Positions 1 to 5,278 of a stretch of 5,278 bases of DNA are shown piece after piece. The stretch covers positions 1-5,278 of the forward strand of contig JAOUFA010000271.1 in NCBI GenBank assembly GCA_029858545.1, in the 5' to 3' direction. The stretch comes from Betaproteobacteria bacterium (GTDB lineage: Bacteria; Pseudomonadota; Gammaproteobacteria; Burkholderiales; SG8-39). Below the pieces are notes generated by a model. The model searched no databases and was not told the origin of the DNA. It saw nothing but the letters and a program-made list of their open reading frames with translations. Both the position numbers and the translations under genes were made by a program. The first letter of the stretch is position 1. The number at the start of each line of letters is the position of its first letter.

Positions 1-404
1 AGGCGTGCGGCGGCGCGCCGCAGGGCCGGTAGTCCGAGCGGCTTCGGGCCCCGCCCAGTCGCGCGTCCCAGGGTCGAGGCGCAGAAGACATCCCAGTCGC
101 GCGCCGGGCCGAGTTCGCGCAGCAGCCAGCGAATCCGCGCGACCTGCGCCCGCGCGGCGCGGCGCGGCAGCAGAGGCGAGAGCGCCGCGAAGGCCGCGCG
201 CAGCCGGCGCAGCGCGACGCGTATCCGGTGCAGGGGTTCGTCGTCCTTGCCGGCGATCAGGCCGGCACGATTCGCGTGCAGCGCGCCGAGGCAGGCGCGG
301 CAGGCCTCGCGCAGCGCGTCGCGCGCGGTCATTTCCGCGCTCAACGGCGATGCGGCCGTGACCGCGGGTTTGTCGCGTTTGCCGGCAGATACCGTGGTGG
401 ACAT
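1..404 (-). CDS. CHAD-domain protein, N-terminal part (gene continues past the left edge)
   Basis: The 134 visible codons are open to the window edge without a stop. CHAD domains are histidine-rich alpha-helical bundles that bind inorganic polyphosphate. The sequence shows the family signature at residues 58-69 (LHRIRVALRRLR), with conserved H59 and a basic helix. A second conserved stretch follows at residues 98-107 (LGPARDWDVF), matching the usual LG..RD.DV block. The domain begins near residue 27, so there is no N-terminal CYTH domain as in the common CYTH-CHAD fusions; this looks like a stand-alone CHAD protein, probably cytoplasmic. The first 25 residues are low-complexity and probably disordered. 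I chose ATG at 404 because a good ribosome site (GAAGGG) lies 7 bases upstream; Met25 is the only other plausible start. It lies 131 bases after the small membrane protein gene on the same strand and may share its transcript. The role is inferred from the family; the C-terminal half is not visible. Confidence 0.87.
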   Translation of the reverse strand, partial: MSTTVSAGKRDKPAVTAASPLSAEMTARDALREACRACLGALHANRAGLIAGKDDEPLHRIRVALRRLRAAFAALSPLLPRRAARAQVARIRWLLRELGPARDWDVFCASTLGRATGRGPKPLGLPALRRAAAR

Positions 405-535
405 GCGAAAACCCTTCGAGACACCCCGCAGAATGGTTCGTATCGTTCCGGGCATTGTCGAGCGCCGCGAAAGCGGGTCATTGCGCGGAGTCAAATGAGG
501 ACGCGGACCCCGGGGGGGGGCTGCGGGCCTTCCTT
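405..535. other. 131-base intergenic gap before the CHAD gene
   Basis: This gap lies between the small membrane protein stop and the CHAD start. I see no hairpin followed by a T run, so no intrinsic terminator can be called and read-through into the CHAD gene is plausible. It contains a run of nine G on the plus strand (512-520). A TTGACT hexamer on the minus strand (494-489) resembles a -35 box, but no acceptable -10 box lies 15-19 bases further on. Confidence 0.5.
412..417 (-). promoter_or_regulatory. Ribosome binding site of the CHAD gene
   Basis: GAAGGG on the minus strand, 7 bases before the ATG at 404. It is the best Shine-Dalgarno match in the window and supports that start over the internal Met25. 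Confidence 0.55.
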
Positions 536-886
536 TCAGGTGGCCGGCTGTTCGACCGATACGACGTGCAGCAGGCCCGCCCCGCACGCGGCACGGTAGA
601 ACTCCGCGTCGCGCAGCGCGCGTGCAAGCACGAAACCCTGTCCCGAGGCGCGTACCGCATGGCGCAAAGCGAGCGCGAGCACGAACAGGGTCGCGCCGGC
701 GATGAAATGGCCGAGCAGCGCGAGCGCGACTCCGCCACCGAGAAGCGGCAGCAGCACGAGCGGCAGCAGCGTCTGCGCCGAAACGAAACGCGCCGCGCCG
801 GCGCGATCGATGCTCACCCGGGCGCGGCCGGCGCGATACGCCGCGACGAATTCATCGTGCGGCAAGGCAGGTTGCGGCGCGTTCAC
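536..886 (-). CDS. Small two-helix membrane protein of unknown function (116 aa)
   Basis: I do not recognise a family. The product has a short polar N-terminus (residues 1-30) containing a basic, arginine-rich stretch (GRARVSIDRAGAARF, residues 20-34). Two hydrophobic segments follow at about 36-58 and 60-77, joined by a tight Gly-rich turn, and then an arginine- and alanine-rich tail. This suggests a helical hairpin in the inner membrane with both ends probably cytoplasmic. The start codon is GTG at 886; no ATG occurs anywhere in the plausible N-terminal region. It overlaps the channel gene's TGA stop by 4 bases (GTGA), which points to translational coupling, and no separate strong ribosome site is seen next to it. 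Third codon positions are GC-rich as in its neighbours. The context suggests co-expression with the upstream channel, but a subunit or accessory role is only inference. Confidence 0.75.
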   Translation of the reverse strand: MNAPQPALPHDEFVAAYRAGRARVSIDRAGAARFVSAQTLLPLVLLPLLGGGVALALLGHFIAGATLFVLALALRHAVRASGQGFVLARALRDAEFYRAACGAGLLHVVSVEQPAT

Positions 887-1485
887 GCGGCGATCGGGCG
901 TGGCGCGAAGCCCGCCGGCACCGGCGCCTCCTCGACGCGCAGCTTCTCGTCGGAGGCGTCGCCGTGCAGCGAGAGCGCGTGCGGGTAGCGCTCGCGGAAA
1001 CCGGCCAGCGCCGTCGCGGATTCGTCGATCGCGACGAACGCGTGCTCGGTCGCGTTCAGTTCGTGCGCGACGTTGCTGCCCACGCGACCCGCGCCGCAGA
1101 CGATGTAGTGGCCCTTCAGATGGTCGATGCGATCCTGCATTCTGCGTCTCCTCAAGACTTCGTCAAAGCGGCCTTCGGCGATGAATAGCGTGAGCTTGGA
1201 CATCATGTAGGCGATGGTCGCGATGCCCGTGAGAGCGATCGCCATGTTGAACACGCGCCCACCGGGGTTCGCCGAGAGATCGATGGTCTCCTGGTAGCCG
1301 ATGCTCGAGACGGTGACGAACGCCATGTACACGCAATCGAGGAAGCTCGCCTTGCCTCCGGAAATGAACCAGAAGCCGGTCGCGCCGACCACGTGCAGCA
1401 GGACGAATGCGCCGAGCGACAGGCGGAACGAACGCCAGGCACGCACCACGAGGCCGGTTTCGCGAGGACCCGTTGCGCTGTTCAT
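883..1485 (-). CDS. Two-helix K+ channel with truncated RCK (TrkA-N) domain
   Basis: A 200-residue inner-membrane potassium channel of the 2TM/RCK type. TM1 spans about residues 20-42. The pore loop carries the filter-like block TVSSIGYQE (58-66), where canonical filters read T-V/I-G-Y-G-D/E. TM2 spans about 78-103. A basic linker (RRRRMQDRIDHLKG) leads into an RCK/TrkA-N Rossmann start: HYIVCGAGRVG (126-136, GxGxxG), D154 at the end of the second strand, and GDASDE (175-180). The protein then ends after about 20 more residues at A200. A full RCK-N domain would need some 50-60 further residues, and the RCK-C domain is missing entirely. In this family RCK domains gate the pore on binding nucleotide or ions; whether half a domain can do so is unknown. 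The start is ATG at 1485, overlapping the DUF2062 stop (ATGA), just after a G7 run. The stop overlaps the next gene's GTG. The channel call is firm; K+ selectivity is inferred from the family. Confidence 0.87.
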   Translation of the reverse strand: MNSATGPRETGLVVRAWRSFRLSLGAFVLLHVVGATGFWFISGGKASFLDCVYMAFVTVSSIGYQETIDLSANPGGRVFNMAIALTGIATIAYMMSKLTLFIAEGRFDEVLRRRRMQDRIDHLKGHYIVCGAGRVGSNVAHELNATEHAFVAIDESATALAGFRERYPHALSLHGDASDEKLRVEEAPVPAGFAPRPIAA

Positions 1486-2036
1486 CGCCCCCCCACGCGG
1501 CGGCGCAGGCGCGCGCGCCAGGCGAGCCGCACCGCGAGGCGCCAGCCGAACTGCACGACGAGGTAGCCGAGCGCGGCGAGCGTGAGCGCGAGCGCGGGCA
1601 GGCCGACCGCGAGCGGTTTGCCGAGCACGAACATCCAATCGAGCAGGGCGTCGAGCGACCCACGCAGGTTCGACCAGTCCATCGCGAAGGGCTGCGCGGC
1701 CAGCTCGCCCGCCGCACCGCCGAGCAGTAGCGAGCCGTAGCCCCAGGCGAGAAGGTAGAGCGGCACGATGGTGAACGGATTGGTGTAGAGCGTGGTGAGC
1801 AGCGCGATCGCGAGATTCCTGCGCAGCACGACCGCCAGCAGCAGCGCGGTGAGCATCTGCAGCGGGCCCGGAATCAGGCCGGCGAACAGGCCGATCGCCA
1901 CCGCGCCGGCGACCGAGTCGCGATTCAGGTGCCAGAGGCCGGGAGCGTCCAGGAATCGCCCGAACCTCGCCGTCAGGCGATGAGAACGCAGGCCGTCGGA
2001 TCGGGGAAGGTACTTGCGGAAGAACCTGCGCGGCAT
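1482..2036 (-). CDS. DUF2062 domain membrane protein (184 aa)
   Basis: Belongs to the DUF2062 family, whose biochemical role is not established. The hallmark blocks are visible: HLNRDSVAGAVAIGLFAG (36-53) followed by IPGPLQM (55-61), and TNPFT (85-89). Hydrophobic segments lie at about 41-55, 60-70, 76-106 and 141-168, so it is an inner-membrane protein. The N-terminus is basic (PRRFFRKYLPR) and the C-terminus strongly so (WRARLRRR), both probably cytoplasmic. Length is typical of the family. The ATG at 2036 is forced: an in-frame TGA lies six codons upstream (2054-2052) with no other start between. No good ribosome site is seen. The stop overlaps the channel gene's ATG by 4 bases, making this the first gene of a minus-strand operon. 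From memory, DUF2062 genes often lie near comEC in betaproteobacteria. The final codons contain a G7 run placed as a possible minus-one slip site. Confidence 0.9.
   Translation of the reverse strand: MPRRFFRKYLPRSDGLRSHRLTARFGRFLDAPGLWHLNRDSVAGAVAIGLFAGLIPGPLQMLTALLLAVVLRRNLAIALLTTLYTNPFTIVPLYLLAWGYGSLLLGGAAGELAAQPFAMDWSNLRGSLDALLDWMFVLGKPLAVGLPALALTLAALGYLVVQFGWRLAVRLAWRARLRRRVGGR
1488..1494 (-). other. G7 run in minus-one slippery register at the end of the DUF2062 gene
   Basis: On the minus strand the DUF2062 gene ends GTG GGG GGG CGA TGA. The seven G fit the X_XXX_XXX slippery pattern exactly in the DUF2062 frame, one codon before the stop. The channel gene lies in the minus-one frame, so one slip (or one extra G during transcription) would join the two proteins. 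The same run may also act as a crude ribosome site for the channel ATG, only 2 bases away. What is seen is the register; any activity is inference. Confidence 0.35.
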
Positions 2037-2120
2037 GGTCGCGGCGTCGCTTCATCGAACTGCGGCGGGTCATCGCGGCGCCGGTTGGCGCGTTGAGATC
2101 CGGTCAAGGCCAGATTCTAA
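2037..2120. promoter_or_regulatory. Divergent intergenic region between the DUF2062 gene and comEC
   Basis: These 84 bases must hold the 5' signals of both divergent genes. For the minus-strand operon, TAGAAT at 2119-2114 matches the -10 consensus at five of six positions and would leave a leader of about 70 bases, but I see no good -35 box at the right distance (it would lie inside comEC). For comEC, AAGG (2106-2109) is a weak ribosome site with an 11-base spacing, and no convincing promoter is visible. An in-frame TAA directly before the ATG rules out an upstream start. Confidence 0.35.
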
Positions 2121-4475
2121 ATGACCGCCGCCCTTCTCGCCTTCGCGATCGGAGTGATCATTCTGCAGACCCAGGCGTCGCTACCGGCGCCGCAATGGCT
2201 GTGGCTGTTGCCGATTTGCGTCGCGGCCGCGTGGTGGCGGCGCGGATTGCGCGTGCCCGCGGCCTTTGCGGTGGGCTTTCTCTGGGCCGCGCTCGCCGCG
2301 CACTCACGTATCGGCGAGCGGCTCACGACCGATCTCGAGGGACGGGATCTGGAAGTGGTGGGCGTGGTGGCGAGCCTGCCGGTGAGCAGCGAACGCGGCG
2401 TGCGCTTCGAATTCGAGATCGAATCCTCGGCAGGGGGAGAAAGACTGCCGCGCAGGGTGCGGCTCGCCTGGTACCGCGAGGCGCAGGGAACCGATCAGGC
2501 CGGAGCCCCCGATGCAGCGCCGCACCCGGGAGAGCGATGGCGTCTCGCGCTGCGCCTGCACAGGCCGCACGGCAATGTGAATCCGGCCGGATTCGACTAC
2601 GAGGCCTGGCTGCTGGAGCGCGGCATCGGCGCGACCGGCTACGTGCGTGCGCGACCCGAGCCTCTGCAACTCGGCGTGCGCAATGCGCCGCTCGACTGGG
2701 TCGAGCGCGCGCGCGAGGCGGTGCGCGACCGGTTCGACGCAGTGCTCGGCGCGACGCCGGCGACGGGGATTCTCGCCGCGCTCGCGGTGGGCGACCAGAA
2801 TTCGATCCCGCGCGAGGAATGGCTGCTTTTTCAGCGTACCGGGGTCACGCACCTGATGAGCATCTCGGGATTGCACGTCACGCTGGTCTCGGGACTTGCC
2901 GCCTGGTGCGTGGCATTTCTTTGGCGGCGCACGCCGCGGCTCGCGTCGCGCCTGTGTCACGCGCTGCCGGCGCGCAAGGCGGCAGCGCTCGCGGCGATCG
3001 CCGCGGCTCTCGGCTACTCGCTTCTGGCGGGTTTCGCGGTGCCGGCGCAGCGTACCTGTTACATGGTGACGGTGGTCGCGCTCGCACTCTGGTCGGGTCG
3101 CATCGTATCGGCTGCGCGCACCTTGGCGCTCGCCCTGGGCGTGGTGCTGGCGGCCGATCCGTGGGCGCCGCTGTCGCCCGGGTTCTGGCTGTCGTTCGGC
3201 GCGGTGGCGCTGATCTTCTACGTCGCCGGCGGCTGGTCGGCGCCGGGTACGCGCATCGCCGAATGGGCGCGCGTGCAATGGGCGATCACGGTGGGGCTCG
3301 CGCCCGCCTCGGTGCTGCTCTTTTCGCAGGTTTCGCTCGTCGGGCCGCTCGCCAATGCCGTCGCGATCCCGCTCGTGTCAGGGGTCATCACGCCGCTTGC
3401 GCTCGCCGCCGCGCTGCTGCCCTACGATGCGCTGCCGCATCTGGCCGCGCGGCTGGTCGAGTGGCTTCTGATGTTTCTCGAGTGGTGCGCGACGTTGCCG
3501 ATCGCGGTGTTCGAGCGTCCCGCGCCGCCGCTGTGGAGCGTGCTGCTTGCGCTTGCCGGCACGCTCTGGCTGCTCGCGCCGCGCGGGCTGCCGTGGCGCG
3601 CGAGCGGCCTGGTTCTGTTCCTTCCCGCATTTCTGCTTGCCGCACCGGCGCCCGCGCCCGGCGTCGCCTGGGTGACGGTGCTCGATGTCGGCCAGGGACT
3701 CGCGGTGCTCGTGCGTACCGCGAACCACGCGCTGGTCTACGACACCGGGCCGTCCTACGGGCCGGAGTCCGACAGCGGCGCGCGCGTGATCGTGCCGCTG
3801 CTGCGCGCGCAGGGCGTCACCCGGCTCGACGCGATGGTCGTGAGCCATCAGGACATCGATCACCTGGGCGGCGCGCGCAGCGTGCTGGAGGCGCTTGAAG
3901 TCGATCGCTTCATCTCCTCGCTCGAAAGCGATCACGATCTGCTCGCGCAGGCCGCCTTGCCGCGGCGCTGCGTGCGCGGTGATCGCTGGGAGTGGGATGG
4001 GGTTCGCTTCGAACTGCTTCATCCCGCGTCCGAAGACTATGCCCGCGGGACGCGCGGCAACAACCTCTCTTGCGTGCTGCGCGTGAGCGCGGGCGCGAAC
4101 ACGGTGCTGCTTACCGCCGACATAGAGCGCGCCGCCGAAAGCCTGATCACCGGACGCGAGGGCGGCTCGCTGCGCGCCGATTTTTTGCTGGTGCCGCATC
4201 ACGGCAGCCGGACTTCCTCGAGCGCGGCGTTTCTCGATGCCGTGGCGCCGCGCTGGGCGGTGGTGCCGGCGGGGTATCGCAACCGCTTCCGTCATCCGAA
4301 CGCCGAAGTGCTGGAGCGCTATCGCGCGCGCGGCACGAAGCTGTTGCGTACCGACCTCGACGGAGCCGTGACGGTTCGACTCGCGTCCGAAGGGATCGCG
4401 GCGCAAGGACTCGAGCCCGAAGCCGAGCGCGTGCGCGCCGCGCATTACTGGCGCGACCGGCGTCCCGCACTATAA
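2121..4475 (+). CDS. comEC: ComEC/Rec2 DNA uptake channel, full length (784 aa)
   Basis: Inner-membrane channel that takes single-stranded DNA into the cytoplasm during natural transformation. The length and the three-part layout fit Gram-negative ComEC. N-terminal helices plus DUF4131 (about 1-190) include the family block RPHGNVNPAGFDYEAWL (148-164). The Competence domain (about 205-480, many membrane helices) has GDQ (224-226) and SISGLHV (247-253). A metallo-beta-lactamase-like domain (about 515-745) has LDVGQG (521-526), DTG (541-543), the metal motif SHQDIDHLGG (575-584: H576, D578, D580, H581), RGNNLSC (645-651), D667 in TADIE, VPHHGS (691-696) and NRFRHPN (721-727). This domain is proposed to be a nuclease acting on the non-transported strand; none of its expected metal ligands is missing. 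ATG at 2121 is forced by an in-frame TAA just before it; the ribosome site is weak (AAGG, 11 bases away). The stop TAA lies inside a TATAAT sequence serving the next gene. No other competence gene is in view, so activity in transformation is inferred from the family. Confidence 0.96.
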   Translation: MTAALLAFAIGVIILQTQASLPAPQWLWLLPICVAAAWWRRGLRVPAAFAVGFLWAALAAHSRIGERLTTDLEGRDLEVVGVVASLPVSSERGVRFEFEIESSAGGERLPRRVRLAWYREAQGTDQAGAPDAAPHPGERWRLALRLHRPHGNVNPAGFDYEAWLLERGIGATGYVRARPEPLQLGVRNAPLDWVERAREAVRDRFDAVLGATPATGILAALAVGDQNSIPREEWLLFQRTGVTHLMSISGLHVTLVSGLAAWCVAFLWRRTPRLASRLCHALPARKAAALAAIAAALGYSLLAGFAVPAQRTCYMVTVVALALWSGRIVSAARTLALALGVVLAADPWAPLSPGFWLSFGAVALIFYVAGGWSAPGTRIAEWARVQWAITVGLAPASVLLFSQVSLVGPLANAVAIPLVSGVITPLALAAALLPYDALPHLAARLVEWLLMFLEWCATLPIAVFERPAPPLWSVLLALAGTLWLLAPRGLPWRASGLVLFLPAFLLAAPAPAPGVAWVTVLDVGQGLAVLVRTANHALVYDTGPSYGPESDSGARVIVPLLRAQGVTRLDAMVVSHQDIDHLGGARSVLEALEVDRFISSLESDHDLLAQAALPRRCVRGDRWEWDGVRFELLHPASEDYARGTRGNNLSCVLRVSAGANTVLLTADIERAAESLITGREGGSLRADFLLVPHHGSRTSSSAAFLDAVAPRWAVVPAGYRNRFRHPNAEVLERYRARGTKLLRTDLDGAVTVRLASEGIAAQGLEPEAERVRAAHYWRDRRPAL

Positions 4476-4476
4476 T
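4471..4476 (+). promoter_or_regulatory. Candidate -10 box (TATAAT) overlapping the comEC stop
   Basis: A perfect TATAAT spans the last bases of comEC, including its TAA stop, followed by a GC-rich stretch (CCCGCGTC) and the ATG of the next gene at 4485. A transcript starting 6-8 bases after the box would begin at 4482-4484, one to three bases before the ATG, making a leaderless mRNA; no Shine-Dalgarno sequence precedes that ATG. Against it, no good -35 hexamer lies 16-18 bases upstream (CTGGCG at the 17-base spacing) and there is no extended -10 TG. Confidence 0.4.
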
Positions 4477-4484
4477 CCCGCGTC

Positions 4485-5278
4485 ATGCCAGATACCTTCC
4501 GCGCCACGTTGCGCGTCACCGGCGCGGGCCGCCTGCGCGAATTCGCCGAGCGGGTGCGCTCGATCATGGTGCGTGATATCGACGCCGAGCATTACACCGA
4601 GTGCCATCGCGAGGGGCAGCTCGAATACCGCTTCGAGCTGAAAAAGGGCCTGCCGTTTCCCGATTTCGCCGCCGCATCGCAGGATTTTCCGGAGTTGCGG
4701 GTCGAAGCCGAATGGGTTCACCCGCAGCAGGGCATGCGCGGGCGCGCGGTAATCGAGAATGGCCGTCTGACGGAAAGCGCGACCGAACCGCTTGGCAAGG
4801 TCGATCTTCGCTATGACGTCACGCTGACGGTCGAGGACGGCAGGCTCATGCTCGCGATGGCCTGCCGCGAGACCGCGGGCGAGTTGCTGGGTTACGCCGC
4901 GAACGCCGAGCGGCACGGCTATTTCCACTACGCCGGGGGGCGCTTGCGCGTCGCCGACGGGGCGGGCGAGAACTGGGCGGACGGCACGCCGATCGAAGAG
5001 CGCATGCTGATCGCGCTGGAGGACGTGGCTTTCACCTTCGCCGACGAATGGCTGTGGTTCGACCAGTCGAGCGGCACGCAGGCGGATCTCGAGCGCGCGC
5101 GTTACGCTGACTACGGCTACGCGGTACGCGGCGCGAACGTCCGCTCGCAGGCGCTCGCGCATCTACGCCGCAGCGGCGAGGACACCGCCGAGGGCCTGCG
5201 CCTGTCGAGTCTCGACGAACTGGGGCGCGAAGCGCGCGCCGCGCTGCTCGCGGCCTGGCGTTCGGAACGAATCCGGTG
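4485..5278 (+). CDS. Unrecognised protein downstream of comEC, N-terminal 264 residues (gene continues past the right edge)
   Basis: The frame is open from ATG 4485 to the window end with strong GC preference at third positions, so it is a real gene. I cannot name its family. It has no signal peptide or membrane helix and looks cytoplasmic, acidic and arginine-rich. Residues 4-95 read like a ferredoxin-like beta-alpha-beta-beta-alpha-beta fold: strand TFRATLRVTG, helix RLREFAERVR, strand LEYRFELKKG, helix PFPDFAAASQ, then strands around LRVEAEWVHP and RGRAVIENGRL. That block faintly recalls the YubB/DUF1281 ferredoxin-like proteins (low confidence). A second beta-rich part follows (108-155), then aromatic DEWLWFDQ (near 213-220) and a helical, arginine-rich stretch. 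The start is forced: the comEC TAA is in the same frame four codons upstream, and the next Met is residue 28. It could be read from comEC transcripts or from the TATAAT box just before it. Confidence 0.8.
   Translation, partial: MPDTFRATLRVTGAGRLREFAERVRSIMVRDIDAEHYTECHREGQLEYRFELKKGLPFPDFAAASQDFPELRVEAEWVHPQQGMRGRAVIENGRLTESATEPLGKVDLRYDVTLTVEDGRLMLAMACRETAGELLGYAANAERHGYFHYAGGRLRVADGAGENWADGTPIEERMLIALEDVAFTFADEWLWFDQSSGTQADLERARYADYGYAVRGANVRSQALAHLRRSGEDTAEGLRLSSLDELGREARAALLAAWRSERIR

Noticed and set aside
489..494. TTGACT on the minus strand as a -35 box for the CHAD gene
   Set aside because: The sequence 15-19 bases downstream (around TTCGCG) has no resemblance to a -10 box.
5..1184. 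Several plus-strand open frames across the left end
   Set aside because: All are Arg/Ala/Pro-rich shadows. The minus strand carries recognisable CHAD and K+ channel sequence there.
1486..2073. Upstream extension of the channel frame to 2073, giving a 396-residue protein
   Set aside because: The added part is an out-of-frame reading of the DUF2062 gene. The channel has a natural ATG at 1485 in a standard ATGA overlap.
2093..2120. TTGAGA with downstream TTCTAA as a comEC promoter
   Set aside because: The -10 match is poor, and the predicted start would fall inside the coding region.
2994..3003. GCGATCGC-type palindromes as a possible uptake or repeat signal
   Set aside because: A few copies are expected by chance in such GC-rich coding DNA; spacing and flanks are not conserved.
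2093..3898. A 601-codon plus-strand open frame overlapping comEC in another frame
   Set aside because: It is an arginine-rich shadow of comEC with no recognisable domain; the comEC frame explains the sequence.
4181..4186. T6 run inside comEC as a phase-variation site
   Set aside because: It is short and lies in a conserved coding stretch just before the HHGS motif, with no sign that variants are tolerated.
3378..4445. A 355-codon open frame on the minus strand opposite comEC
   Set aside because: It is the mirror of a GC-rich coding frame. The product is rich in Arg, His, Gln and Ala with no domain, and comEC on the other strand has complete, well-ordered family motifs through the same bases.
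4470..5162. A 230-codon minus-strand open frame opposite the gene after comEC
   Set aside because: The composition fits an antisense shadow, while the plus-strand frame has GC-rich third positions and alternating strand and helix patterns typical of a folded protein.

Overview
This window is high-GC DNA (estimated by eye at close to 70% GC), with strong GC preference at third codon positions in every gene I accept. The gene content is a Gram-negative style one-piece ComEC/Rec2, a DUF2062 membrane protein encoded divergently next to it, and a CHAD protein. Together with the base composition this suggests a proteobacterial chromosome, most likely a betaproteobacterium (Burkholderiales or Rhodocyclales type). 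That placement is inference. I see no tRNA, rRNA, insertion sequence or CRISPR array, and no clear sign of transfer.

Layout. The left 2.0 kb reads on the minus strand. In order of transcription it holds a DUF2062 membrane protein (2036 to 1482), a small two-helix K+ channel with a cut-short RCK domain (1485 to 883), a 116-residue membrane protein of unknown function (886 to 536) and, after 131 bases, the N-terminal part of a CHAD-domain protein (404 to beyond base 1). The first three genes overlap by 4 bases at each junction (ATGA, then GTGA), so they are probably one translationally coupled operon, and CHAD may belong to it. An 84-base divergent gap (2037 to 2120) separates them from the right-hand, plus-strand genes: full-length comEC (2121 to 4475) and, 9 bases after its stop, the first 264 codons of an unrecognised protein that runs off the window (4485 to 5278).

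How the genes may work together. ComEC is the inner-membrane channel for single-stranded DNA in natural transformation. It carries all three expected parts: N-terminal DUF4131, the Competence membrane domain and a C-terminal metallo-beta-lactamase-like domain with an intact metal-site motif. The minus-strand operon looks like an envelope or ion-homeostasis group (channel, two other membrane proteins, a polyphosphate-binding-type CHAD protein), but no sequence evidence links it to DNA uptake.

The main oddities are: the channel's RCK domain stops about halfway and its selectivity filter is unusual; a G7 run in perfect minus-one slippery register ends the DUF2062 gene and could fuse it to the channel; a perfect TATAAT overlaps the comEC stop codon and sits so close to the next ATG that it would give a leaderless mRNA; and that downstream gene belongs to no family I can name with confidence. 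I found no clearly new multi-gene system.
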